Position numbers and translations under genes: made by a program. A stretch of 64,000 bases of DNA, taken from assembly GCA_963777165.1 (NCBI GenBank), contig CAVZPO010000026.1, positions 124,001 through 188,000 on the forward strand, read 5' to 3'. Under the pieces are notes generated by a model. The model did not search any database. It was not told the DNA's origin and saw only the letters and a program-made list of their open reading frames with translations. Below are positions 17,501 through 25,723 of the stretch, in pieces. This DNA is from DYJB01 sp963777165 (GTDB taxonomy: Bacteria > Chloroflexota > Anaerolineae > Anaerolineales > E44-bin32). The first letter of the stretch is position 1. Each line of letters starts with the position of its first letter.

Positions 17501-20388
17501 GCTTCGTTGACGCGCTCCGCCTGCTCTTCCCAGTCGAGCGTGCCGTCCGTGCCAACGGCCTGCGTCCAGGTAATGCGATCGAGGGTCATGTGGATCGCCT
17601 GGCCGGCGACGGGTGCGCCGTCCCAGTCGACAGCGGTGACGGCAACCCGGCTCTGGCTGCCGCTCGCCACGGCATACGACTCAGGATCCAGGCCGAGGTA
17701 GACGCTGGCCGGGTGCAGGCGGACGGTCGACTCCCCCTGCACGGGCATGCCGGCGCTGTCGGTCAGGACCGCCGCGATCGTGATCTGGAGGGGGCGCGAG
17801 ACCTCGGGCGTCGTGGGAAGGTCGATTCGCAGCCGGCCCTCGGAGTCGGTCTCGCCTTGTCCCTCGGCGAGCATCTGACTGTAGTCGTACTGCGGGCCGT
17901 CGACATACGCGAACCAGTCGATGGGTTGCGGCAGGTTGGGCGGGAAGTACTCGGTGGCCCAGGCGGACCACTGCACCTGTGCGCCGGCGACCGGGCCTCC
18001 GAAGTAGTACTCGCCCTGGATCACGGCCTGCAGCGGATCGCCATAGCCGACGTCGGTGAGCGAGGTCTCGACGGTGACATCGAACTCGGGCTTGCGATAG
18101 GCGGCGACGGTGAACGACACTCCGCCGGTCGAAGTGTTGATGCTGTAGAACCCCAGCGCAGACGTGGGCGGCAGCTCGAACTCGCCGCTGAACGCGCCGT
18201 AGGCGCCGAGGGGCGCATCCAGCTTGCCCGCCGGCTCGCCGAACCCGTCGAGCAGCGTCACCTCCAGCGACTTCTCGGACGGGAGGGAGTATTGCGCGTC
18301 ATCGACGTCGCGCAGGACGCCGCGAAAACGAACGGTCTGTCCCGGGCGGTAGATCGGCCGGTCGGTGTACAGGTAGACGCGTGACGTGGGTGCGGCCGGG
18401 TCAAAGTCCACCCCGAAGGACCAGGGGATGATCTCGTCCGTCCACCCCGTGGATGCCAGGCCGAAGGGACTCTCCCCTGGCTCACCGACGAGCGCCAGGA
18501 CCGGCGCGTAGACGTCTTGCGCCGGAACGAAGTCGAGAGACACGGTGCCGTCGGTGCCGGTGCTCCCGGTGGCCAGCGTGTTGCCGGACGCATTGACGAT
18601 CTGGACGGGAAGTCCGGGGGCGGGTTGCCCGCTGTGCAGGTCGACGGCCCAGGTGAGCGCCGAATCCTGCGCCGCCTTGAGCACCAGCTCCGTATCCCGG
18701 ACGACGATCACCCGCGCGTAAGTGCGAGTACCCCCATAGTCCGGTCCGGTCATCTGCAGCAGGTAAACACCGGTCGGTAGGGGCTCGTCCTGCAGGCTGA
18801 CGTCGAGGGTCTGCATGACGTTGCGCTTGGCGGGCACGGCCATCGACCACTGCCGGAGCAAGTCGCCGATGGGGGCGGCCTCGGCGGTATATACGCCGTC
18901 GCGCATCAGCCGGAAGAACTGCGGGAGTGAGATGCGATACAGGCCGAAGTCCAGCGAGACGGCGTTGCGCGCCTGCACCTGGAGCATGGGTTCGCCGGAG
19001 GCATCCAGGCTGAGGACATCCGAGTAGCGCATGAAGCCGGACAGCGGCGAGAGATCGAGGGTGGAGAAGCTCAGGCTGAAGGGCGCCGCCAGCGTGGCGC
19101 CGTACGGGTCGGCGGCCGAGGCGGCCAAGGTCAGCGTGTAGCTTCGCGACGGGTCGTAGTCGCCGTAGACCGAGAACGTGTAGCTGGTCTCGTCCCACCA
19201 GGTTCCGAGGTTCTCGATCGCCGGCGTCATCGTCACCGCCCTTCGCAGGCTGGGTAGATCCATCGGGCCGGCAAAGGTCAGTTGAACGCCGTCCCACTCG
19301 TCCTTCTGCCCGCCGTCGGACGGCGTGGACGAAAGGACGGCCGGCCGACCGGCGGTGCGGAAGGGAAGCGAAAGCGCGGAGCCCAGACTCGATCCGCTCG
19401 GCGCCGAGGCGCTCGCAGCCAGACGTATTTCATAATCCGTGTCGTACTCCAACCGCTCGGATGGCTTGAAGGTGAACTCGGACGCAGCGTCGTTCCAGGT
19501 GAAGGTTCCGGACAGGGAGGCGCCGCCGGGGCCGGAGAGCGTGAAGGAGCGCTCGACGCTGGCGCGATCCATGCCCTGGTTGAAAGCGATCTTGACCGGC
19601 ACGTCGAGCGGCAGCGGCCGGCCGTCATACGCCGGTGTGGCGGAAATAACCTTTGGGAGCGCAGTGACGAAGGACCATTCGTACACCTCTTCAAGCGGCG
19701 CGCCGGTCAGATCCTGGAGGCCGGCCTCAACCCGGGCGGTGATGCGCTGACCGCCGGGCAGGGAAGGCGAGGGACGGAAGAGGTAGATCCCCGTGTCGAC
19801 CCATTCGCCCTCGCCTTGCACGGCCGGGTCGAGGGTCAGAGGCTCAGGCAGCGTCCCTTCAACCTGGATGGGCACCACCGGGCGATTGAAGACCACCGTG
19901 ATCGGGCTGCCGGGATCGACCTCGTTGGTGTCGGGATCCGGCATCACCTGGACGACCCGCAGGGGTGCGGCGATTCGCAGGTCAAGGACAAGGGGCTCGG
20001 CCAGAGCCAGACCTGAGGCAGAACGAGCCGAGGCGGCGATGGTCAACCGATAGGCCGACTCGCGCGGCAAGGCGGAGACCGGGCGCAGCTCGAGGGTCTG
20101 GTCATCGACCCACGTCGGGACGGTTTCGACCGCCGGATCGAAGCTGAGGGCGGCCTCGACCGAGGCGCGGTCCATTGGCTGATCGAAGTAGAGGGTTAGC
20201 GGGCCCGATGGGGCCAGTTCCTCGCCGCGAGCCGGGTCACTCTCGGCGAGCGTCGGCGGGAGCGGAGGCAGGCGCGTCGGCGTGGGCGTCGAGCGCCCGA
20301 ACGGCAGAGAGAGGCCAGGGAGCGAGCAAGCCAACGATAGCAAGAGAACGGCGGCTACCGCCGTGGTCAGGATTCGCCGAGGGGTCAT
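14569..20388 (-). CDS. Alpha-2-macroglobulin family lipoprotein with thioester motif
   Basis: A very large protein, 1939 residues, the expected size for bacterial alpha-2-macroglobulins. The signal ends in a lipobox (LLSLAC), so it is membrane-anchored outside. Repeated Big/MG-type beta domains fill the first half (VNAS and YxFxP patterns, e.g. IYRPGQTVRFRGVLRD). Next comes a Gly-rich bait-like stretch (GMGGGGGDGS), then TAYWNASILTDAQGKADITL, and the thioester motif PYECTEQ at residues 1448-1454. A helical thioester domain follows (QQYDGGWGWW). The family traps proteases by covalent attachment. No penicillin-binding protein 1C partner is adjacent. It is transcribed alone. Confidence 0.92.
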   Translation of the reverse strand: MTPRRILTTAVAAVLLLSLACSLPGLSLPFGRSTPTPTRLPPLPPTLAESDPARGEELAPSGPLTLYFDQPMDRASVEAALSFDPAVETVPTWVDDQTLELRPVSALPRESAYRLTIAASARSASGLALAEPLVLDLRIAAPLRVVQVMPDPDTNEVDPGSPITVVFNRPVVPIQVEGTLPEPLTLDPAVQGEGEWVDTGIYLFRPSPSLPGGQRITARVEAGLQDLTGAPLEEVYEWSFVTALPKVISATPAYDGRPLPLDVPVKIAFNQGMDRASVERSFTLSGPGGASLSGTFTWNDAASEFTFKPSERLEYDTDYEIRLAASASAPSGSSLGSALSLPFRTAGRPAVLSSTPSDGGQKDEWDGVQLTFAGPMDLPSLRRAVTMTPAIENLGTWWDETSYTFSVYGDYDPSRSYTLTLAASAADPYGATLAAPFSLSFSTLDLSPLSGFMRYSDVLSLDASGEPMLQVQARNAVSLDFGLYRISLPQFFRLMRDGVYTAEAAPIGDLLRQWSMAVPAKRNVMQTLDVSLQDEPLPTGVYLLQMTGPDYGGTRTYARVIVVRDTELVLKAAQDSALTWAVDLHSGQPAPGLPVQIVNASGNTLATGSTGTDGTVSLDFVPAQDVYAPVLALVGEPGESPFGLASTGWTDEIIPWSFGVDFDPAAPTSRVYLYTDRPIYRPGQTVRFRGVLRDVDDAQYSLPSEKSLEVTLLDGFGEPAGKLDAPLGAYGAFSGEFELPPTSALGFYSINTSTGGVSFTVAAYRKPEFDVTVETSLTDVGYGDPLQAVIQGEYYFGGPVAGAQVQWSAWATEYFPPNLPQPIDWFAYVDGPQYDYSQMLAEGQGETDSEGRLRIDLPTTPEVSRPLQITIAAVLTDSAGMPVQGESTVRLHPASVYLGLDPESYAVASGSQSRVAVTAVDWDGAPVAGQAIHMTLDRITWTQAVGTDGTLDWEEQAERVNEADLTSSPDGKATVTFRPERPGSYRLRVEAKDRSGRSAVSSLTLWAYGAERFTWRSAGTNRIALVADRGEYKPGDTARILIPSPFDQPVQALVTLERGRVLSSKVVEVAAGQTTIDLPLDESHVPNVFVSAVLVRPSGASAPAALAVGLIELRVSAESRALRVSVSPDRPQAGPGEQVTYALRATDAQGKPVQAEFSLALADVAALALAEPNSTDPVTAFYSPVPLSVRTGSALAVSGEGGRGVSAADGMGGGGGDGSLEPSVRTEFPDTAYWNASILTDAQGKADITLTLPDSLTTWRMDARGITADTRAGSATSDLVTSKSLLIRPVTPRFFTAGDAATVAAIVHNNTAQSIEVEVRLEAEGAKVESDARQKIEVPSRGQVRVEWSLQILEAESAGLTFYVKGGGLEDASTPTIGSAVDGRIPILRYTASDTFATSGGLTAPGERLEAVSLPRRFDATQGGLTVTLEPSLGAAMQSALEVLEAFPYECTEQVVSRFLPNLAAYRAAQALNTEIPGLEDRLTRTLTAGLQTLRARQQYDGGWGWWSSGPTDPYLTSYVLYALLEARHSGWTVNDYMIDSAVGYLQGQVGVIDSLSEAPIRNRQAFVLWVLARAGAPDVDRLQELVEARSGMSQWARASLALAFHASLPDDPAVATLLSDLKGSAVRSATGVHWEDETPDLWNMGASVRTTAQVLQAMLELQPDDPLNSDAVRWLLAARQRDGAWASTHDTAWALLALSEWAGVSHSLEGTFGYGATLNAQALLAGSAPAEAQSSFTPMDQLFGDRPNQLLVTRGPGEGALFYTVHLSAYRPVEDIAATSRGLTVAREYFHYDGACGSLEKPCAPAPSARAGDALLARLTVSVPSDQYYVVVEDPFPAGMEPIDGSLLTAPSGMPPELLAQAQTDRVGWRWWYFTRAEMRDDRLVLFADTLPAGTYQYTYLLTAALPGEYRVLPTRAWDFYFPETYGHSAGRVYTIQP

Positions 20389-20534
20389 CGTGCCTCCAAG
20401 CCGTCGCCAAGTGCGCGGCGCACTATCACTCTAGAGCAGGATGCAAGGCAGGGCAAGGGAGGGGTCGGGAGGTGCGCCTACGGAGGTTTTGCCCTATGGC
20501 GGATCAGACAGAGGCGGGTACGAAAGGGAAGCCG

Positions 20535-21242
20535 TCATGCGGCCTGCAGTCTCTCGATGACCGCCGGCAGGCCGGTGATCGAGGCGATCTCGACCCAGCC
20601 TGAGGCTGGCAGTTTTTCGGGATCGACGTGTTCGTGAGACCACGTCAGCGCGTGCGGGACGAACACGGCGCGGGCACCGACGGCGAGCGCCGGGAGGATG
20701 TCCGAGCGCAGCGAATTGCCGACCATCAGGAAGTCCTCCGACGGTACCCCGGCGTCGCGAAGGACCTGGCGGTAGACCTCCGGGCTCTTCTCGTGCAGCA
20801 CGCGCACAAGCCCGAACCGGTCGGCGATGCCGGAGCGCCGAATCTTGACTTCCTGTTCGAACAGGTCACCTTTGGTCAGGAGCACCAGGCGGTAGAGCGG
20901 GGCGAGCTGGTCCAGCACCTCGACCACCCCGTCGATCAGTTGCACCGGCGCGCGCAGCATGTCCTTGGCGATGTCGAGCAGAGCCGCCAGGAGCGTCGGC
21001 TCAAGCGGGCGTGACGCCAATCGGGCGGCCGCCTCGATCATCGATAGGCTGTAGCTCTTGATGCCGTACCCGTAGACCTCAACGTTGCGCACCTCGACTT
21101 CATCCAGCACGGCCAGGGCGGAGGTTTCGGGGTGCTGATCGGACAGGAGCGAAGCGAAGCGCCGCTTGGCGGCATGGTAGTGGGTTTCGTTCTCCCACAA
21201 CGTGTCGTCGGCATCGAAGCCGATGGTCGTCAGGCGCGGCAT
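20535..21242 (-). CDS. HAD-superfamily hydrolase
   Basis: A 235-residue haloacid-dehalogenase-type hydrolase. Motif I is GFDADDTLWENE, with the nucleophilic Asp and the acid/base Asp two residues later. Motif II is in LVLLTKGD, motif III the Lys in LHEKSPEVYRQVL, and motif IV EDFLMVGNSLRSDILPALAVG. The helical cap lies between motifs I and II. Such proteins are usually phosphatases; the substrate is not predictable. It is cytoplasmic. The gene is monocistronic, 146 bases from the start of the macroglobulin gene, and no terminator is obvious between them. Confidence 0.88.
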   Translation of the reverse strand: MPRLTTIGFDADDTLWENETHYHAAKRRFASLLSDQHPETSALAVLDEVEVRNVEVYGYGIKSYSLSMIEAAARLASRPLEPTLLAALLDIAKDMLRAPVQLIDGVVEVLDQLAPLYRLVLLTKGDLFEQEVKIRRSGIADRFGLVRVLHEKSPEVYRQVLRDAGVPSEDFLMVGNSLRSDILPALAVGARAVFVPHALTWSHEHVDPEKLPASGWVEIASITGLPAVIERLQAA

Positions 21243-21293
21243 GGAGGAAGAGCTATGAGCATGAGGCGGAGCAGTCCGAGGCGGCCATCGGCG

Positions 21294-22082
21294 CTAGCGC
21301 TCCGGCTGCTGGAAGCGCAGCAACCACGATCCGGCGTAGTGCGTCCCATCGGCCGTCGTGCATTCGCCTGGGGTCAGCCCGGTCACCGGCTGATCGGAGT
21401 CGACCAGCTGCACGGTGTAGGTGACACCCGGGGACATCTCGAAATCGCCGTACCCGACGCCCAGGTCCGGCTTGAGGCCGGTGAAGAAGTGATCCTGACC
21501 GGTGTCCCACACGACGCGCACCTCGGACCCGGGCACGGGCTGGCCGGCGGCGTCGACGACCTCGACTTGCAGCAGCGGCTGGCCGATGGCTTCGTCACAC
21601 ACCGGTTCGCGTTCAAGCAGGCGGAAGGGTGCGCCGGGGGTCGAGGTCGGGGTTCGCGTGGGCGCCGGACTGGGAACGGGGGTCGCGGTGCGCGTCGGCG
21701 TCGCCGAGCCGGCAAGCGTTGGCGTCGAGGCTTGCGCGCCGGGGGTCGAAGGCGAGGCATCCTGTAGATCGGCGGCCAGTCGGGCAAGGGCGCGGGCTTC
21801 AGCTTCCGGCCAGCCCTGCGCCAGCCGCTGCTGGGCGAAGGCCGCCAGGATAGGGCCCGGATCGGCGTAGGCAAACAGGGCCACCCGGGCGCGCGCCCGT
21901 TGTAGATCTCCGGTGGCATCGTAGGCCGAAGCGATGAGCGTCAGGTAGTCGGCGCGGAAGTCGTCGCGCAGCGAGGCGGGCGAGGTATCGGTGTAGCTGA
22001 CCGGATTGACGCCCCAGGCGTAGTACAGGCCGGCGGCGATGCCGAGCCCCAGTGCGGCCAGAAGCAGGAGCACACCTTTCAT
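21294..22082 (-). CDS. Membrane-anchored hypothetical protein with Thr/Pro linker
   Basis: A 262-residue protein not assigned to a family. One N-terminal TM (VLLLLAALGLGIAAGLYYAW) is followed by NPVSYTDTSPASLRDDFRAD, a helical segment of about 80 residues, a Thr/Pro/Ala-rich linker (about 110-150), and a C-terminal beta domain containing two Cys (EPVCDEA, GECTTADG) that may form a disulfide. The first 100 residues are clearly paralogous to the preceding gene product. The two genes overlap by ATGA (22079-22082), so they are cotranslated. Location is predicted outside the membrane; function is unknown. Confidence 0.78.
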   Translation of the reverse strand: MKGVLLLLAALGLGIAAGLYYAWGVNPVSYTDTSPASLRDDFRADYLTLIASAYDATGDLQRARARVALFAYADPGPILAAFAQQRLAQGWPEAEARALARLAADLQDASPSTPGAQASTPTLAGSATPTRTATPVPSPAPTRTPTSTPGAPFRLLEREPVCDEAIGQPLLQVEVVDAAGQPVPGSEVRVVWDTGQDHFFTGLKPDLGVGYGDFEMSPGVTYTVQLVDSDQPVTGLTPGECTTADGTHYAGSWLLRFQQPER

Positions 22083-22435
22083 GGCGACTGGATCTCCGCT
22101 GTGGGTGCGGCTTCGCGCAGTGCGATGGCCAACAGGTTGAGCGTGTCCAGGTCGTAGCGGCTGAACTCGTGGTCGACGGCATAGGTCAAGGCCTGGGTGA
22201 CCAAGTCGGCGGCGGGTTGAGGGCCGAGACTCGCCAGGCGAACCTGCGCCGTCTGCAGATCCTGGCTCGAGGCGTAGGCCTGGGCCACCATCAGCACGTA
22301 GTCCGTGCGGTAGTCTGAGCGCAGGTTGCCGGGGGCGGTATCGACATAGTGCACCGGCTGGACCAACCAGCCGTAGGCAAGACCCAGCCCGACTCCAACC
22401 AGCAGCGCGGCCAGCAGCCGCACGATCGTCTTCAT
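22079..22435 (-). CDS. Membrane-anchored hypothetical protein, paralogue of its neighbour
   Basis: A 118-residue protein with one N-terminal TM (LLAALLVGVGLGLAYGWL). The motif VHYVDTAPGNLRSDYRTDYV aligns with VSYTDTSPASLRDDFRADYL of the downstream protein, and both continue with a Gln/Ala-rich helical region (AQAYASSQDLQTAQVRLASL). It lacks the linker and the C-terminal domain of the partner. ATG 22435 was chosen because the anchor begins there; an upstream in-frame ATG adds 20 residues without hydrophobic content. Paralogous tandem copies that overlap by 4 bases suggest a hetero-oligomer. Confidence 0.75.
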   Translation of the reverse strand: MKTIVRLLAALLVGVGLGLAYGWLVQPVHYVDTAPGNLRSDYRTDYVLMVAQAYASSQDLQTAQVRLASLGPQPAADLVTQALTYAVDHEFSRYDLDTLNLLAIALREAAPTAEIQSP

Positions 22436-22553
22436 CCTGACCGCCTCATGCAGACGATTGTGACACAGGCTGGCGACGACGGCAACCGGCGGCACACGCG
22501 CAGCCCCGGCCGATGCGGCCGGGGCGGATGCCGGTATGCTACAATCTCGCAGG

Positions 22554-22635
22554 TGCCGAAGGAGGGACTCGAACCCTCAATCCCGAAGGAACGCGATTTT
22601 GAGTCGCGCGCGTCTGCCAGTTCCGCCACTTCGGC
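22554..22635 (-). tRNA. tRNA-Leu (anticodon CAA)
   Basis: On the minus strand the acceptor arms GCCGAAG (from 22635) and CTTCGGC pair perfectly, with discriminator A at 22554. The anticodon stem CGCGA/TCGCG encloses the loop CTCAAAA, giving anticodon CAA. A long variable arm (CGTTCCTTCGGGATTG) and T-arm GGGTTCGAGTCCC complete a class II tRNA. The 3-prime CCA is not encoded. Confidence 0.95.
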
Positions 22636-22726
22636 GCACGCGTAGTATAGCCAAACGATTCCGGCCGGTCAAGCAGCTTCCCCTCGCGGGGCACCGTCGA
22701 CGGCCGAACTCTCCAGGACCTGCGGC

Positions 22727-23797
22727 ATGCGACTGGGCATCATCGGCCTCCCTTCCTGCGGTAAGACGACGATCTTCAACGCGCTGACTGGCGGCAGCCT
22801 GCCGACCGGTGTGCGCGGCGATCGACTCCAGGTACACACCGCCGTCTCCGATGTTCCCGACCAGCGGGTCGACGACCTGAGCCTGCTGTTCAAGCCGCGC
22901 AAGACGATCTACGCCAAAGTCACCTATGCCGATATCGGCGGGCTGAAGGCCGAGGCCGGGCGGGAAGGCCTGCCGGGCCAGCTGCTCAATCAGCTCTCAC
23001 AGATGGACGGCTTCGTTCACGTCGTGCGCGCCTTCGAAAGCGAACTGGCCCCGCATCCTGCCGGGCGGGTCGATCCGTCCCGCGACCTGGCGGGGATGGA
23101 GGCCGAGCTGCTGCTCAACGACATGCTGACCGTCGAGCGGCGGCTGGAGAAGCTGCGCGAGGAGCGCCAGAAGGGTGGCGGGCGCGAGAAGGCGGTCATC
23201 GAGAGAGAGCTGGCCCTGTTCGAGCGTCTGGCGGAAGTCCTGGCGACGGACCAGCCGCTGCGCCAGGCGACGTTCCCGCCCGAAGACGAACGAGCCATGG
23301 CGGTCTTCGGGTTCCTGACGCATAAGCCGATGCTCGTGGTGGTCAACCTGGCGGAAGGCCAGCCGGATCCGGGGTTGGCGTCGCCCGGGGCCGGCGTGCA
23401 GGTGCTGGCGCTGCAGGGTGAGATCGAGATGGAGATCGCCCAGCTGGCGCCCGACGAAGCCCGCTCCTTCCTGCAGGAATACGGCATCGCCGAGGCCGGA
23501 CGCGATCGCGTGCTGCGCGCCTCCTACGATCTGCTCGGTCTGCTGTCGTTCTTCACCGTCGGCGAAGACGAGGTGCGGGCCTGGACGGTCGCCCGCGGCG
23601 CCACGGCCCTCGAGGCCGCCGGCGCCATCCACACCGACCTATCGCGGGGCTTTATTCGGGCCGAAGTCATCGGCTGGAAGGAACTGCTCGACCTGGGCGG
23701 CCTGGCTCAGGCGCGGGCCGTCGGCAAGCTCCGGGTCGAGGGGCGCGATTACATCGTCCTCGACGGCGAGGTGGTCCACGTCCGTTTCAACGCCTAG
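22727..23797 (+). CDS. ychF: YchF/Obg-like GTPase family ATPase
   Basis: A 356-residue member of the YchF (OLA1-type) P-loop family. MRLGIIGLPSCGKTTIFNAL contains the Walker A motif at residues 7-15. YADIGGLKAEAGREGLPGQL carries the switch/DxxG region, and DGFVHVVRAFE and MLVVVNLAEGQ follow. A coiled-coil insertion rich in Glu/Arg lies at about 125-170 (LLNDMLTVERRLEKLREERQ). The C-terminal TGS-like/DUF933 domain (LLSFFTVGEDEVRAWTVARG to DGEVVHVRFNA) completes the family. YchF proteins bind ribosomes and prefer ATP. It lies downstream of and opposite to tRNA-Leu and 51 bases before pepF. Confidence 0.93.
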   Translation: MRLGIIGLPSCGKTTIFNALTGGSLPTGVRGDRLQVHTAVSDVPDQRVDDLSLLFKPRKTIYAKVTYADIGGLKAEAGREGLPGQLLNQLSQMDGFVHVVRAFESELAPHPAGRVDPSRDLAGMEAELLLNDMLTVERRLEKLREERQKGGGREKAVIERELALFERLAEVLATDQPLRQATFPPEDERAMAVFGFLTHKPMLVVVNLAEGQPDPGLASPGAGVQVLALQGEIEMEIAQLAPDEARSFLQEYGIAEAGRDRVLRASYDLLGLLSFFTVGEDEVRAWTVARGATALEAAGAIHTDLSRGFIRAEVIGWKELLDLGGLAQARAVGKLRVEGRDYIVLDGEVVHVRFNA

Positions 23798-23848
23798 CCT
23801 GCGCCGGCCCACCGGCGTTCGATTCGATCCCCGGCATAGAGGTCAAGG

Positions 23849-25630
23849 ATGACAAACACGAGCTACGTACAAGGGCCATGGAGCCTGCGAGAGCTGTTCT
23901 CCGGCCTGGACGCACCCGAGATTCAAAAGGAAATCGGCGAGCTGGAGCAGCAGGTCCAGGCCTTCGAGGCGCTCAGGCCCGGGCTGTCGCCGGCGCTGGG
24001 GGAGAAGGACTTCGCCGCCGCCGTGGGCGCGTACGACGCGCTGCTGCGGAAGCTGTCGCGGCTCGACGGCTTCGCCGAGTTGTCCTTCGCTGAGGACACG
24101 CAGGATCCGAAGGTGCAGTCACTGCAAGCGCGGATGCAGCAGCTGGGGGCGGAGACCGCCAACCGAACGCTGTTCTTCCAGTTGTGGTGGAAGGCGCTGG
24201 ACGACGCCGCCGCGGCGCGGCTGCTGGCGGCGGGGGGCGACTTCCGCTACTGGCTCGAGGCGCTGCGGCTGCAGAAACCCTACACGCTTTCCGAAGCGGA
24301 AGAGAAGATCATCAACCTGAAGGACGTGAACGGCTCGGCGGCGCTGGTGACGCTCTACGATGCGATCACCAACCGCTACATGTTCACCCTGGCCGTCGAT
24401 GGGGAGAAGCGCGAGCTGATGCGCGAGGAACTGCAGGTGCACTTCCGGAGCCCGCGGCCGGAGATGCGCGCCGCAGCTTATCAGGAGCTGTACCGGGTCT
24501 ACGCCCAGGACGCCGGTATCCTGAGCCAGCTCTACCAGTACCGGGTGCGCGATTGGCGCAGCGAGAACGTCCGCCTGCGCGGCTTCGCCTCCCCCATCGC
24601 CGTCCGCAATCTGGCCAACAACATCCCAGACGACGTGATCGACACGCTGCTCGAGTTGTGCCGCTCCAACGCCGGGATCTTCCAGCGCTACTTCGCGCTC
24701 AAGGCCAAGACCATCGGGGTAGACCGCCTGCGGCGCTACGACCTGTACGCCCCGGTGGCCGGTACCGAGAAGACCTACGCCTACGGCGAGGCGGTGGAGC
24801 TGGTGCTGGAGAGCTTCCGGCGCTTCGTACCGAAAGTCGCCGACCTGGCAAAGAAGGTCTTCGACGAGAACCACATCGACAGTGAGAGCCGCCGCGGAAA
24901 ACGCAGCGGCGCGTTCTGCGCAACGGTCGGCCCCGACTACACACCCTGGCTGTCGCAGACCTTCAAGGGAAAGCCGGAAGACGTGGCGACGCTGGCGCAT
25001 GAGCTCGGCCATGCTGTCCACAGCCTGATGGCGGATGGGCACAGCCTGCTCACCCAGCACGCAGCGCTGCCCCTGGCAGAAACCGCCTCGACCTTCGGGG
25101 AGATGCTGCTGGTCGATCGATTGTTGGAGCTCGACCCGGCGACGGACGTGCGTCGGACGCTCCTGTTCCGCGAGATGGACAACCACTACGCCACGATCCT
25201 GCGCCAGGCCTACTTCGCGCTCTTCGAGCGACAGGCGGCGGAGATCATCGACCAGGGCGGGACGGTGGAAGACCTGAGCACGGCCTACCAGGCGAACCTG
25301 CGGGAGCAATTTGGCGCGTCGATCGAGCTGAGCGAGGACTTCCGCCACGAATGGCTGGCCATCCCGCACTTCCATCACGCGCCGTTCTACGTCTACGCCT
25401 ACACCTTCGGCGAGCTGCTGGTGCTGTCGCTCTACCAGCAGTACCAGCGCGAGGGCGAGGCGTTCAAGCCGCGCTATCTGCAGATCCTGGCGGCCGGGGG
25501 CTCGGACTCGCCGGAGAACATCCTGCGGCGCGCCGGCATCGACATGCGCTCGGCGGCGTTCTGGCAAGGCGGGTTTGACGTGGTCGAGGCGTCGCTGGGA
25601 AAACTGCAGGCGCTCGAAGCCGCGCGCTGA
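23849..25630 (+). CDS. M3 family oligoendopeptidase (PepF-like)
   Basis: A 593-residue cytoplasmic M3B peptidase. The zinc site is HELGHAVHSLMA (about 385-396) with the downstream Glu in LAETASTFGEMLL as third ligand. Substrate-contact blocks FHHAPFYVYAYTFGELLVL and the C-terminal LAAGGSDSPENILRRAGIDM are characteristic of oligoendopeptidase F. The long N-terminal helical region encloses the active-site channel that restricts substrates to short peptides. AAGG sits upstream of the ATG. It ends just before a strong hairpin shared with the convergent patatin gene. Confidence 0.94.
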   Translation: MTNTSYVQGPWSLRELFSGLDAPEIQKEIGELEQQVQAFEALRPGLSPALGEKDFAAAVGAYDALLRKLSRLDGFAELSFAEDTQDPKVQSLQARMQQLGAETANRTLFFQLWWKALDDAAAARLLAAGGDFRYWLEALRLQKPYTLSEAEEKIINLKDVNGSAALVTLYDAITNRYMFTLAVDGEKRELMREELQVHFRSPRPEMRAAAYQELYRVYAQDAGILSQLYQYRVRDWRSENVRLRGFASPIAVRNLANNIPDDVIDTLLELCRSNAGIFQRYFALKAKTIGVDRLRRYDLYAPVAGTEKTYAYGEAVELVLESFRRFVPKVADLAKKVFDENHIDSESRRGKRSGAFCATVGPDYTPWLSQTFKGKPEDVATLAHELGHAVHSLMADGHSLLTQHAALPLAETASTFGEMLLVDRLLELDPATDVRRTLLFREMDNHYATILRQAYFALFERQAAEIIDQGGTVEDLSTAYQANLREQFGASIELSEDFRHEWLAIPHFHHAPFYVYAYTFGELLVLSLYQQYQREGEAFKPRYLQILAAGGSDSPENILRRAGIDMRSAAFWQGGFDVVEASLGKLQALEAAR

Positions 25631-25653
25631 GGCTGACGGATGTTGGACACGAA

Positions 25654-25682
25654 ACCGGGGCGGGGAGAATCCCCGCCCCGGT
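25654..25682. terminator. Bidirectional terminator between pepF-like and patatin genes
   Basis: Perfect 13-bp arms ACCGGGGCGGGGA (25654-25666) and TCCCCGCCCCGGT (25670-25682) around a GAA triloop, 24 bases after the PepF stop and 42 bases from the end of the convergent patatin gene. Confidence 0.8.
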
Positions 25683-25723
25683 CGATTCGCAGGTCAAGCG
25701 CGCTGTCCCCGCTGGCGCCCTCG

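Noticed and set aside
16450..18384. A 644-codon plus-strand frame opposite the macroglobulin gene
   Set aside because: Arg/Gly-rich shadow of a well-supported gene; no homology-like motif or ribosome site.
24119..25567. A 482-codon minus-strand frame opposite the PepF-like gene
   Set aside because: Antisense shadow of a complete M3 peptidase gene.
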